Origin: Armatimonadota bacterium | GTDB taxonomy: Bacteria > Armatimonadota > JAAZEB01 | Assembly (NCBI GenBank): GCA_012512265.1 | Contig: JAAZEM010000006.1 | Span: forward strand, 1-61,650 | Reading direction: 5' to 3' | DNA length: 61,650 bases | Shown: positions 26,607 to 35,205 of the stretch, one piece after another | How positions within the stretch are numbered: position 1 is the stretch's first letter | Layout of the letters: each line of letters begins with the position of its first letter | Program-made: the position numbers and the translations under genes | The notes under the pieces: generated by a model | The model's input: the letters and a program-made list of their open reading frames with translations, nothing else | Told to the model about the DNA's origin: nothing | The model's database searches: none

Positions 26607-26636
26607 ATGATACCACGCTCGGGCGGTGTCGGGCAA
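26607..26636 (-). promoter_or_regulatory. possible mutS promoter
   Basis: Minus-strand -35 TTGCCC (26631-26636), 18-bp spacer, -10 TATCAT (26607-26612) with an upstream TGG extension, about 84 bases before the mutS ATG. Confidence 0.5.
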
Positions 26637-26684
26637 GCGGCGGTGGCAGAGTGCGAGCCATCCCTCGCCCCATGCGGCGTATGG

Positions 26685-27083
26685 CCCTGGATTTAACCCG
26701 ATGCGTCCCTCGCTTTGGCACGAGGCGAAAGGAGATACCTGGGCGCGTGGTGAACGCGTTAGGGACGGGGTGCGTCCATATTCTGGGACATCCCACGGGC
26801 CGCCTCATCCGCCAGCGCGAATCGTCTGGTCTGGAGCGTGTCCAGGATGCGGCGACATCGATGCACGCGCGGCCAAAGAACAGGACGTGCGCCTCGCCCT
26901 GGGCTCGGATGCCCACCACCGGTAGCACCTGTCGCTCCCACCGCTATGGGGGGCTATACGGCCCGCCGCGCCTGGCATGGGCCGGCGGATGTGCTCAACA
27001 TGCTCTCGCTCGAAGAGCGGTTGAGCCGCTTGAGAAAGTGGTGCGTGAAGCATGAACCGCAAGGCGTGATCCGCAAGGCGTAA
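26685..27083 (+). pseudogene. decayed C-terminal fragment of a PolX-type DNA polymerase (PHP domain)
   Basis: Pieces of a PolX C-terminal PHP phosphoesterase domain are readable in order across all three plus-strand frames. Near 26690 a GFNP piece. In frame 2, GRVVNALGTGCVHILGHPTG and then RLIRQRES (about 26745-26830). In frame 1, DIDARAAKEQDVRLALGSDAHH (about 26855-26922), ending at a stop. In frame 3, GGYTARRAWHGPADVLNMLS and LEERLSRLRKW up to TAA 27083. These match the PolX pattern NILGHPTGRLIG...AKELGVKLVINTDAH...MRYGVATARRGW...DVLNT. At least two frameshifts, a stop and loss of the N-terminal polymerase domain mark it as a relic. Bacterial PolX acts in gap repair, and lies near mutS-family genes in some genomes. 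Confidence 0.75.
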
Positions 27084-27150
27084 GGCCCTGTGCCGTCGGA
27101 GGCGGTCTTCTGCAGCCCCTCGCGACGGGCTGACTTCGGCCTGCCGTGGC

Positions 27151-27185
27151 TTTACGGTTTACGGATTGCGGGTTGCGGATCTCGG
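27151..27185 (+). repeat. degenerate heptamer array
   Basis: Five consecutive 7-mers: TTTACGG, TTTACGG, ATTGCGG, GTTGCGG, ATCTCGG. It is a short tandem-repeat-like array just upstream of the ASKHA gene. A second short direct repeat, CCGCAAGGCGT at 27058 and 27071, lies at the end of the polX relic. Confidence 0.6.
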
Positions 27186-27223
27186 CTGGCGCATCATGTT
27201 TTGGATGAAGGATGGGAAGACGC

Positions 27224-28612
27224 ATGGAACTCATCAAACCGAAGATTGTCCCGCCTCTTGATTCTGATTTCCGCCCGGCGGCTCTCGCCAATCGCTCATT
27301 CCGGGAGGGTGTGAAGGCCTCCGGTCAGGGCGTTCCCCTGGCGATCGCCCTGGAGCGCAGAGACGGCACGCGCTCCCGCTACGACACCGAGGTCTTCGCG
27401 CCCGGCTCGCCGCGCGCCGCGGAGAACCTCGCCTATGTCGAGCGGATCGTCAAGTTCCTGCTGTGGCAGCGCGGCGGCTACAAGGTGATCATTGGCGGCC
27501 CGCGCGAGATCGGCGAGCACATCGCCAAAGTCTACTCGCCGCAGGGCGAGCGTGCTTTCGACTACGACTTCATGGGCCGGCAGGTCTATGAGAAGGAGTT
27601 CGTCGTCGAGATTACGGATGCCGACAAGGTGCCGCCGGCCTCCGAGATGAGCCAGGCGCTGGGCCGCCACCTGGATGGGTGTCGCATCGGCTTCGACGCG
27701 GGCGCCAGTGACCGCAAGGTCTCCGCGGTGATCGACGGCCAGCCGGTCCTCAGCGAGGAAGTCATCTGGAACCCCCGCCCGCAGACGAACCCGGATTACC
27801 ACTATCATGAGATCATGAGCGCGCTGCACCGCGCGGCGGCGCAGATGCCGCGCGTCGATGCCATCGGCGTCAGCTCCGCGGGCGTCTACATCAACAACCG
27901 CGTTATGGTGGCTTCGCTCTTCCGTGGCGTGCCTCGGGATCTCTTCGAGGCCAAGGTGAAGGACCTCTTCCTGCGCATCCGCGACGAGTGGGGTGTGCCG
28001 CTCGAAGTGGTCAACGATGGAGAAGTGACCGCGCTCGCTGGCTCGATGAGCCTGGGCGTCAACTCCATCCTCGGCGTGGCGATGGGCTCCAGCGAGGCTG
28101 CCGGCTACGTCACGCCGGAAGGCACCATCACCAACTGGTTGAACGAGCTGGCGTTCGCGCCCGTGGATTATGCCCCGACGGCCCCCGTGGATGAGTGGTC
28201 GGGCGACCGCGGCGTGGGCGCGCTCTACTTCTCGCAGCAGGCGATCTTCCGGCTGGCGCCCGTGGCCGGCATCACGCTCGATGAAAACCTGGGCCTTGCC
28301 GAGCGCCTGGCGTGCTTCCAGGAGCTGCACAAGAACGGCGATCCGCGCACGCGCCCGGTGTACGAGACGATCGGCATCTATCTGGGCTACACGATGGCGC
28401 ACTATGCCGACTTCTATGATCTGGAGCATGCGCTCATCCTCGGCCGGGTCACCTCGGGCGACGGAGGCCAGATCATCATCGACAAGGCGTATGAGGTCCT
28501 GCGGGCAGAGTTCCCGCAGCTGGCGGAGCGCCTCAACGTGACGATGCCGGACGAGAAGGCGAAGCGGGTCGGACAGTCGATTGCAGCCGCGAGCCTGCCG
28601 GAACTGAAGTAA
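27224..28612 (+). CDS. ASKHA-fold (ROK/sugar-kinase-like) protein
   Basis: The 462-residue product has an N-terminal region of about 150 residues (sugar-isomerase-like or unknown), then an actin-like ATPase core: phosphate-1 loop GFDAGASDRKVSAV, a middle segment IGVSSAGVYINNR, phosphate-2 VVNDGEVTALAG, and LGVAMGSSEAAGYV. It probably binds or phosphorylates a sugar, but lacks the Cys-rich ROK zinc signature, so substrate and activity are uncertain. ATG 27224 is preferred to ATG 27212 because GGAAG lies 4 bases upstream. It is followed by the PIG-L and ROK genes on the same strand, suggesting one (amino)sugar pathway. Confidence 0.75.
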   Translation: MELIKPKIVPPLDSDFRPAALANRSFREGVKASGQGVPLAIALERRDGTRSRYDTEVFAPGSPRAAENLAYVERIVKFLLWQRGGYKVIIGGPREIGEHIAKVYSPQGERAFDYDFMGRQVYEKEFVVEITDADKVPPASEMSQALGRHLDGCRIGFDAGASDRKVSAVIDGQPVLSEEVIWNPRPQTNPDYHYHEIMSALHRAAAQMPRVDAIGVSSAGVYINNRVMVASLFRGVPRDLFEAKVKDLFLRIRDEWGVPLEVVNDGEVTALAGSMSLGVNSILGVAMGSSEAAGYVTPEGTITNWLNELAFAPVDYAPTAPVDEWSGDRGVGALYFSQQAIFRLAPVAGITLDENLGLAERLACFQELHKNGDPRTRPVYETIGIYLGYTMAHYADFYDLEHALILGRVTSGDGGQIIIDKAYEVLRAEFPQLAERLNVTMPDEKAKRVGQSIAAASLPELK

Positions 28613-28723
28613 CAACGTAGGGCGCGAGATGGAAGGGGTGGTCCCGCGCGCGAGCTATCGCGCAGGCTGACAGGGCATGCCGCTTCCGTTTCGCGCCCTC
28701 TACACTGCACTTAGGAGAATAAA

Positions 28724-29575
28724 ATGAAGCTGAGAAACAGTACTGCCGAGATCTTCGTGCCGGACGGCAAGCCGGTTGCCGAAGCGCTGGCGCGCACGAC
28801 GCACATGGGCGTTTCGGCCCATCAGGATGACCTGGAGATCATGGCGTTCCGGGGCATCCTGGAGTGCTTTGGCGTGGACGACAAGTGGTTCCTGGGCGTG
28901 GTGGTCACCAATGGCGCCGGCAGCCCGCGCGACGACCTGTACAAGGACTACACCGACGAGGAGATGATGGTCGTTCGCCGCAAGGAGCAGAAGAAGGCGG
29001 CCTTCGTCGGCGAGTACGCCGCGCAGTTCCTGCTGGATCACCCGAGCTCTGCCGTGAAGGACGCGAGCAACCCGGATGTGGTGGCCGACCTGAAGGAGAT
29101 CCTCCTCGCCGCGCGCCCGGAAGTGGTCTACACCCATAACCTGGGTGACAAGCACGACACCCACGTCGGCACGGCGCTGCGCCTCATCCAGGCGATGCGC
29201 GAGCTGCCTGAGGAAGCCCGGCCGAAGCGCGTCCTCGGCTGCGAGGTGTGGCGCGACCTCGATTGGATGACCGACGAGGATAAGGTGCCCCTCGACGTGG
29301 CGGCGCACGAGAACCTGGCGGCTGCGCTCCTGGGCGTCTTCGACTCCCAGATCTGCGGCGGCAAGCGGTATGATCTGGCGACCATGGGCCGCCGGCGCGC
29401 GCATGCCACCTACTTCGCCTCGCACGGCGTTGACGACACGGCCCAACTCAACTTCGCGATGGATCTGACGCCTCTCGTGAATGACCCGTCGCTGGATGTC
29501 TCCAGCTACGTGCAAGGCTTCATCGATCGCTTTGCCGCCGAGGTGAAGGGTCGCGTCGGCAAGCTGCTCGGCTAA
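28724..29575 (+). CDS. PIG-L (LmbE-like) zinc deacetylase
   Basis: PIG-L enzymes remove N-acetyl groups from GlcNAc-containing glycans or conjugates. The 283 residues carry the AHQDD zinc motif (near residue 28) and the second motif HNLGDKHDTHVG (near 142), with the expected alpha/beta fold between. No signal peptide, so cytosolic. ATG 28724 is preceded by AGGAG 7 bases upstream. It lies between an ASKHA-like gene and a ROK kinase gene, consistent with processing of an imported acetylated amino-sugar; the exact substrate is unknown. Confidence 0.9.
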   Translation: MKLRNSTAEIFVPDGKPVAEALARTTHMGVSAHQDDLEIMAFRGILECFGVDDKWFLGVVVTNGAGSPRDDLYKDYTDEEMMVVRRKEQKKAAFVGEYAAQFLLDHPSSAVKDASNPDVVADLKEILLAARPEVVYTHNLGDKHDTHVGTALRLIQAMRELPEEARPKRVLGCEVWRDLDWMTDEDKVPLDVAAHENLAAALLGVFDSQICGGKRYDLATMGRRRAHATYFASHGVDDTAQLNFAMDLTPLVNDPSLDVSSYVQGFIDRFAAEVKGRVGKLLG

Positions 29576-29712
29576 GCTGTAGCGCGTTGGAGGGGGAGAG
29601 CCGGGCAGCGAGGGATCCCGCGCCGCGAGCCTGGTCAGAGAGCTGGCCGGCGCGGCGGGAAGGTGCTTCGCGAGGCTCTCCCATCCAACCTCGCATGCGG
29701 GAGAGGGCAACG

Positions 29713-30558
29713 ATGGCGGAGATGACCGACTACGAGGGCTATGTGGGCGTTGATATCGGTGGCCAGTCGATCCGGGTGGGCACCATCCGGAATGGCGAGC
29801 TGGAGGTGCGCGGCTTCGAGACGCCGGCGAGCTATCCGGAAGCGCGCGAGCGGATCATCGCTCTGGCGCGAGAGATGGCCGGCGGGTCGCCACGCGGCCT
29901 GGGCATCGGTTCGCCCGGCCCGCTCGATTGGCGCGCGGGGAAGCTCCTTTGGACGCCCAACATCCCCTGGAAGGAGATCTCGTACGCCGAGTTGGGCGAG
30001 CCGCTGGGTTGCCCCGTCTACGTGGATAACGACGCCAACGTGGCCGGCCTGGCCGAGGCGGTGCTGGGTGCCGGCCGTGGCGCCGAAATCGTCTCTGGGT
30101 TCACTTTGGGCACGGGCATCGGGTTCTTCACCATTATGCACGGGCACATCTACCATGGCCGCTTCGATGTGGAGGGCGGGCATCAGATGCTCAACCCCGA
30201 GGGTCCCGTGTGCGGGTGTGGCGCTCGCGGTTGCCTGGAGGCCTACGCCTCCGCCACGGCGATTGAGGCGCGCACCGGAAAGCGCCCGGATCAGATCGAC
30301 GATCCCGCGTTTTGGGATGAGATCGCCGGCTACCTGGCCCAGGGCGTGATCAACGTGAACAACCTGATCGGACCGGATGTGATCATCCTGGCGGGCGGCA
30401 TGACGCAGCGCGGCGACTTGCTGATGGAGCCATTGCGCCGCAAGGCCAACGAGTGGTGCAAGATCCTGCCGATGGCACCGATCCTCATCGCGGAGCTCGG
30501 TCACCAGGCCGGGATCTATGGCGGCATTGTCCTCGCGCGCCTCGGCCACGGAGCGTAG
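29713..30558 (+). CDS. ROK-family sugar kinase
   Basis: The 281-residue cytosolic protein shows YVGVDIGGQSIRVG (phosphate-1), GIGSPGPLDW, VDNDANVAGLAEA (catalytic Asp), LGTGIGFFTI and the zinc-binding ROK signature GHQMLNPEGPVCGCGARGC, followed by LEAYAS. It most likely phosphorylates glucose or an N-acetylated/amino-hexose. ATG 29713 is taken instead of the upstream in-frame start because it aligns with the family N-terminus and has GAGAGGG before it. It sits 137 bases after the PIG-L gene, same strand. Confidence 0.92.
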   Translation: MAEMTDYEGYVGVDIGGQSIRVGTIRNGELEVRGFETPASYPEARERIIALAREMAGGSPRGLGIGSPGPLDWRAGKLLWTPNIPWKEISYAELGEPLGCPVYVDNDANVAGLAEAVLGAGRGAEIVSGFTLGTGIGFFTIMHGHIYHGRFDVEGGHQMLNPEGPVCGCGARGCLEAYASATAIEARTGKRPDQIDDPAFWDEIAGYLAQGVINVNNLIGPDVIILAGGMTQRGDLLMEPLRRKANEWCKILPMAPILIAELGHQAGIYGGIVLARLGHGA

Positions 30559-30637
30559 TGTTTCGCCGCCGATGAGCGTCGGTCCGGCTCCGGGCCGTTT
30601 CGACGGCGGGCGTCGGACGCATCTCCTCGCCTAGCCC

Positions 30638-30659
30638 GAAGTATTCCCCAGAATACTTC
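30638..30659. repeat. perfect 9-bp inverted repeat
   Basis: GAAGTATTC (30638-30646) and GAATACTTC (30651-30659) around a four-base loop, followed by AAAAGAAG on the plus strand. It is downstream of the ROK gene and may help end its transcript, but there is no U-tract. Confidence 0.5.
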
Positions 30660-30773
30660 AAAAGAAGCCTCTTGCCTGGTGGCACGCCGTTGCCGCCGCA
30701 AGCGCCCGGTGGCAGAGTGTTTTCGGGACAGTGCCCACGAACCCGCGTGGCGCCTGGCAGAGAAACTTCTTTT

Positions 30774-30793
30774 CATTATTCTGATGAATAATG
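30774..30793. repeat. 7-bp inverted repeat in the ROK/beta-helix intergenic gap
   Basis: CATTATT (30774-30780) and AATAATG (30787-30793) with a six-base loop, an AT-rich island in GC-rich DNA. On the minus strand it is followed by AAAAGAAG, the same octamer that follows the inverted repeat at 30638 on the plus strand. It lies just after the stop of the convergent beta-helix gene. Confidence 0.5.
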
Positions 30794-30812
30794 CGGGCTA
30801 GCGGCAGGGCCG

Positions 30813-32414
30813 TCACTGCTCGATCACGATCGTGCTCTTCGCCATCTCGGGATCTGGCGAGAGGAGGGGCTTCTTTCCGCTGGCCGTCTTGAGCCCCCGG
30901 ATGATCACTTTCTCGGTCAGCTTGTAGGGGAAGGGCCGCGCCTGGTCGCTCTTCGCCGCACCATCAGGATCGGTGAAGAGGTACATCCCCTCATACTCCT
31001 CGGGATGATTGCTGTCATCTACGAACAGCCCATCAATCCGGATCTCCCGGGGCATGAAGCAGGGATAGCCGAAGTCATGCGTGCCGTCGTTGGACGCATG
31101 GATTAGGTGCGGCCAGCACGTCTGTCCGCCGGATGGCACCCAACGGCAGTTGCGGATGACCACGTCGCCCTCCCAGGTGCTGCCGTAATCGCTGCGGAGA
31201 CTGATGAACGCCCTGCCGTACAGGGTGGAGTCCTCGACCAGCAGGGTGCCGCGGCCGATGGCGTTGAGCCCCGCGTAGCCCAGCTCGCAGCGTCGGATCG
31301 TGTAGGTGCCGGAGACCCCCTGGTGCACGTCCATCCTCGAGAGCACGCAGTTCTCCAGAAGGATATTCTTGCAGTAGTTTGTGCCGATCACGCCCCAGCG
31401 AGTGGAGTCGAGGATGTGATTCATCCGGACGCCAATCAGGCGGAGGTTGATTACCTGGTTGGCCGAGAGATCATAGGAGCCCATGTTGACCGGCTTCCCC
31501 GCAGCGCCGATGGTGGAGTAGGTTTTGTGCCCGCTGACGAAGCAGTTGCGCAGGGTGACGTTGGCGCAGCGGCTGATGCTGAGGAAGCCGGAGTAGGGGT
31601 GCCCCACGGCCGTCTCTCCCACGACATAATGGGTGAGGCCGTCCACCTCCGTGTTCGAACGGGTGATGACGATGTTCCTGGCCCAGTAGTTGTAGCCCTT
31701 CTCCTGCTTCATCCGGTTGGCGAAGGTAGTGAAAACCCCGCCTTTGATCAAGAGCGGCTTCTCATCGATCGGGCGGGCCTCGATGCGGGTGATCGTGTCG
31801 TAATCCCAGTCGATGGCGCCCTCCACCGTGCCATCCCGGCGCACGATGAAGCAGTCGCGCATCGCCGTGCCGTTGTTGCGGTTGAGGCCCCGCCGGATGT
31901 AAACCCTCTTCGCGTCGCTCTCCACCTGCACCCAGCAGTCGGTTTCCGGACGGACATCCACCTGCGCCTGGTCGCGTCGCAGCCGTTCAATCTTCAACTC
32001 CACGGGCGCCAGCAGTGAGCGCACCTCGAAGAGCGCCTTGCGGTGGTTCTCTACGTCGGTGTCATCGATGATGAAACGCGAGGTGCTCCAATCCGTATCG
32101 GTGGCAATGACCGCCGTGAGCGCCTGGCGGCCGAGGTGATAGGTCGCGTTGGGCTTGGATCGGACGGGCAGGTTGTGCGCATTGGCATATTCATGCGCCT
32201 TACAGATGGCAGGGAGATCATCGGCCACGCCGTCACCCACCGCGCCGAACGCCTCGTAATTGACCGGGCCTTCCGTTGGTGCCGCCATCGGTGCCGCTCC
32301 TCCCACCGCTGGTGCCGCCTGGATCGGGCCGGTCTTCCATCCTGCCCATCCCAGGATGAGAAGCAGCGCTCCCAGGCTCGCTTGACGGACCCGAACACGT
32401 CGATGCCTCTTCAT
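30813..32414 (-). CDS. secreted right-handed parallel beta-helix protein, pectate-lyase-3-like
   Basis: The 533-residue product begins with a basic N-terminus and hydrophobic signal segment (about 12-35). The first helix turn has the Pectate_lyase_3 pattern VNYEAFGAVGDGVADD, after which Asn/Gly/Val-rich strands repeat about every 20-25 residues (NIVITRSN, NVTLRNCFVSGH, NILLENCVLSR, VVIRNCRWVPSG) through to about 500. Substrate is unknown; the fold is used by polysaccharide lyases, hydrolases and binding proteins. ATG 32414 preferred over an upstream GTG because AGGTGAT lies 5-11 bases before it. Confidence 0.8.
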   Translation of the reverse strand: MKRHRRVRVRQASLGALLLILGWAGWKTGPIQAAPAVGGAAPMAAPTEGPVNYEAFGAVGDGVADDLPAICKAHEYANAHNLPVRSKPNATYHLGRQALTAVIATDTDWSTSRFIIDDTDVENHRKALFEVRSLLAPVELKIERLRRDQAQVDVRPETDCWVQVESDAKRVYIRRGLNRNNGTAMRDCFIVRRDGTVEGAIDWDYDTITRIEARPIDEKPLLIKGGVFTTFANRMKQEKGYNYWARNIVITRSNTEVDGLTHYVVGETAVGHPYSGFLSISRCANVTLRNCFVSGHKTYSTIGAAGKPVNMGSYDLSANQVINLRLIGVRMNHILDSTRWGVIGTNYCKNILLENCVLSRMDVHQGVSGTYTIRRCELGYAGLNAIGRGTLLVEDSTLYGRAFISLRSDYGSTWEGDVVIRNCRWVPSGGQTCWPHLIHASNDGTHDFGYPCFMPREIRIDGLFVDDSNHPEEYEGMYLFTDPDGAAKSDQARPFPYKLTEKVIIRGLKTASGKKPLLSPDPEMAKSTIVIEQ

Positions 32415-32665
32415 GTGTATCACCTGTCAGACTTTCCCATGCCTTCGTTCGGCCCGGAGAACGCCCGACCCCTGGCGCACGCTGGCACGCGCCGTGGCGC
32501 CGGCAACGATGGACGGGCTGCCACGAGGGCCCCCAGCCGTCCAGGTGTCAGCCTTCGCGCTCCGGGAACAGCTGGATGGGACACGGCGTTTAAGAGCTCC
32601 GGACCCAGGTGCGCTTACGCGGGGCAGACCCTGGGACGGATTGGGCACTTGTTCGCGAACGGGCC

Positions 32666-33571
32666 CTAAGCCTCCTCCTTCAGGAGTGACGCGAGGTGAG
32701 CGCGCAGGCTTTCGCCGAGCTCCGGGTCTTGCAGGCTGATCTCCACGAATGCCTTGAAGTAGCTGTCGAAGTTGCCGATGTCATAACGCCGGCACCCGCC
32801 CTCCAGCCTCACGCACCAGACGGGACAGCCGGCCGAGAGCAGGATGCGGATGGCATCGGTAAGCTGGATCTCGCCGCCGTGGCCGGGTGCCGTGTCGCGC
32901 AGCGCGCTGAAAACCTGCGGACCGAAGATGTAGCGGGCGGCGATGGCTAGACGACTCGGCGCATCCTCGACCGAGGGCTTCTCGACTAGGTCTGAGATCT
33001 GGAAGACATGGCCCACTTTGTCCACCGGCTTGACGATGCCGTAGTTGACCACGTCCTGAGCGGTGACCTCTTCGACGGCAATCGTTGCCGCCGCGCCGGT
33101 CTCCACGTGGGTCTGCACGAGCTGGCGCATCAGGCTCTTGCCGCCGCCATTCCATACGATTGAATCGCCAAGGGCCACGGCGAAAGGCTCGCCGGCGACG
33201 AACTCCTCGGCCAGAAGCACCGCATGCCCCAGGCCGCGCGGCTCGCTCTGGCGTACGTAGAAGTAGTGCGCATCGAGGTGCTCGAAGGCGAACTGCGCCA
33301 TAAGCTCGCGGTCATTCCTGCGCGAGAGCTCTGCCTGTAGCACGGGATCGGGGTCGAAGTGGTCGTCAATTGCGCGTTTGGTCCGCCCGGAGACGATCAG
33401 GATCTGACCGAGACCGGCATCCACCATTTCTTCCACCACATACTGGATGACGGGCTTGCGCGCCACCGGGAGCATCTCCTTGGGCTGCGACTTAGTGGCC
33501 GGAAGCAAGCGTGTTCCACGACCCGCCGCCGGGATAACGACCTTTCGCACACGTGGCAGACTGGCAGACAT
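32666..33571 (-). CDS. galU: UTP-glucose-1-phosphate uridylyltransferase
   Basis: GalU makes UDP-glucose from UTP and Glc-1-P. The 301 residues show the nucleotidyltransferase signature KVVIPAAGRGTRLLPATKSQ (Gly-rich loop and Arg), PKEMLPV, EPRGLGHAVL, the ALGDSIV metal site and the VEKPSVEDAPS segment. ATG 33571 with GGAGAG upstream. It starts 6 bases after the stop of the glucuronokinase-like gene, so the two are one operon; some enzymes of this class accept several sugar-1-phosphates, so UDP-glucuronate could also be its product here. Confidence 0.93.
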   Translation of the reverse strand: MSASLPRVRKVVIPAAGRGTRLLPATKSQPKEMLPVARKPVIQYVVEEMVDAGLGQILIVSGRTKRAIDDHFDPDPVLQAELSRRNDRELMAQFAFEHLDAHYFYVRQSEPRGLGHAVLLAEEFVAGEPFAVALGDSIVWNGGGKSLMRQLVQTHVETGAAATIAVEEVTAQDVVNYGIVKPVDKVGHVFQISDLVEKPSVEDAPSRLAIAARYIFGPQVFSALRDTAPGHGGEIQLTDAIRILLSAGCPVWCVRLEGGCRRYDIGNFDSYFKAFVEISLQDPELGESLRAHLASLLKEEA

Positions 33572-33577
33572 GGACGG

Positions 33578-34705
33578 TTATCTCTCCTCTCGGGTTATCT
33601 GGATCCGACCGCGGTGGCCCACGGGAAGCGCTCGGGCGGGCACGCCCCGCTCCTCCGGATTCGGCTCGCGGTGCGAACCCTCATCTGCCGGAGCCGGCTT
33701 GGCCTCCACAAAACGATAGCCTCTTTCTGTGTAGGCCTGGTGCAGGGCGCGCCCCTCCTCGTCCGTGCTAAACAATCCGATGACAGCACCCCCCGACCCT
33801 GGGAATTTGCTGGGCACCCCCAGGGCGCGCGCGATGCCGATCATTTCAAGGTTCTGGGCGCCGAGTGCCGCGTCGCCGAAGGTTTGTCGGCGCAGGTCGA
33901 AATTGGCGTTCATCAATTCGCCCAGCCGCCGCGCATCGCGCATCTCGAGGGCCTCGCGTGCCTCGTCGGCAAGGCGTGCGAACTCCCGCATCGCGCTGAC
34001 AACCTCGGGATCACCCTGGCGGAAGCGAAAGCGCACGTCGCTGTGGATCACGCCGGAGTCGCTGGGCTTCTCCGTATAGGCAAGGAAGAGCCGTCCCGGC
34101 AACAGCTCCGGGTCCAGGGGAACGTATTCCCCGTAGCCACGGCCCTCCATCAGATCGCGCGCGAAGTCCATGTATACCATGCCGCCATACACCTGGATCA
34201 CGCGGTCTTGGAGACCGGCGGCGATGCCCAGTTCCTCCGATTCAACGCTGAGGATGAGGTTGGGTAGGACGGCCTTGGGAATCTCTCTCTCCCCGATGTC
34301 GTAGAAGCGCATCAGGGCCTTCACCGCGGCCGTGACGATAGCGCTCGAGCCGGCCAGGCCCACCTGGCGAGGAATGTTCGTATCGTACGAGATAGTGAAC
34401 CCCCGTCGGTCGAGGGTAATCCCGTGCGTTCGGCAGTACTCCGCAAACCGCTTGCATGCGGCGAAGAGAAGACGCTGGCCGCCGTAGTAGCCGTCTCGGA
34501 CGGCGACCGACTCCAGCGACTCCAGGGAGTCGAACTCCAGCGGATCGTACACTGGGTGCGGCAGGATCTGCACCGTTGGGCTCTCCCACAAGGTCACCTG
34601 AGCCCAGAAGTTCTTGATAGTCAGTGAGATCGTCTTGCCGAAGTAGCCATCCGATGGGTTGCCGATCAATCCTACCCGAGCGTTTGCGAGTGTGTGGATA
34701 ATCAT
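33578..34705 (-). CDS. GHMP kinase, probable glucuronokinase
   Basis: The 375-residue protein has the GHMP layout: substrate motif ARVGLIGNPSDGYFGKTISL near the N-terminus, ATP loop PRQVGLAGSSAIVTAA (about 115-130), and the C-terminal FPGSGGAVIGLF motif. GNPSDGYFGKTISLTIKNFW is the pattern I recall for plant glucuronokinase, which phosphorylates glucuronate at C1. Coupling with the downstream galU would convert free glucuronate to UDP-glucuronate. Start: ATG 34705 (M17 of the longest frame), because the motif then sits at the usual distance from the N-terminus and GGAG lies about 11 bases upstream. The last 40 residues are Pro/Arg-rich and poorly conserved-looking. Confidence 0.85.
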   Translation of the reverse strand: MIIHTLANARVGLIGNPSDGYFGKTISLTIKNFWAQVTLWESPTVQILPHPVYDPLEFDSLESLESVAVRDGYYGGQRLLFAACKRFAEYCRTHGITLDRRGFTISYDTNIPRQVGLAGSSAIVTAAVKALMRFYDIGEREIPKAVLPNLILSVESEELGIAAGLQDRVIQVYGGMVYMDFARDLMEGRGYGEYVPLDPELLPGRLFLAYTEKPSDSGVIHSDVRFRFRQGDPEVVSAMREFARLADEAREALEMRDARRLGELMNANFDLRRQTFGDAALGAQNLEMIGIARALGVPSKFPGSGGAVIGLFSTDEEGRALHQAYTERGYRFVEAKPAPADEGSHREPNPEERGVPARALPVGHRGRIQITREER

Positions 34706-35205
34706 CGATAGACCGATCTCCAGGGGCGGCGCCACGTACGCGAGGTGTCTCAATCATGCCTTGGACCTCAACCCGTCGGGCCCGGTGGTACGAGCACGCT
34801 TCCTTGCCTGTGTTCTGTCGGGCACCGGTGAACTCCTTCATCGGCCGCCGGTCCGGCCCCGCGGTCGGCTGGCAGGGGGGCTTGGGGCAGTAGAAAGCGG
34901 CACAACGGACGGCGCCTTGGGGCTCGTAGAGAGGCCATTCATGGCCGGGGCGGTGGCGCATTCCGCTCGCTGTAGCTCTCGGGCGGTCGGTGGAGAGCGA
35001 CGCCATGAATGCCGCCATTCGGAATCTCGATCTCCCGAGTGCGAGGTTGACCGCGTGGCGCCGCCCGATTATAATGAGCTATCGCCACGGTCAGAGGAAT
35101 GCGCGATTGCGCGCGGTTCGCGACGGCAGTTCATCCGCAGCGGATCCTGGATCGCTCCGTGGCGAGCCAGCAACGGTGGAAACAGGTGTAGTGGTGAGGA
35201 GGAGG
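34706..35205. other. intergenic region between the GHMP kinase and the ECF sigma gene
   Basis: No convincing gene. It contains the sigma gene's promoter (35047-35075) and its roughly 120-base leader. The open frame running into the sigma gene from 34990 includes the promoter itself, so its upstream part is not translated. Confidence 0.6.
35047..35075 (+). promoter_or_regulatory. near-consensus sigma70 promoter of the ECF sigma gene
   Basis: -35 TTGACC (35047-35052), 17-bp spacer, -10 TATAAT (35070-35075). The expected start near 35082 gives a leader of about 124 bases before the ATG at 35206. Confidence 0.85.

Noticed and set aside
27296-28615. 439-residue minus-strand open frame
   Set aside because: Antisense to the ASKHA gene, whose own frame has clear motifs.
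34990-35205. Longer ECF sigma start
   Set aside because: The upstream in-frame codons lie in or before the promoter at 35047-35075, and ATG 35206 has a strong AGGAGG.
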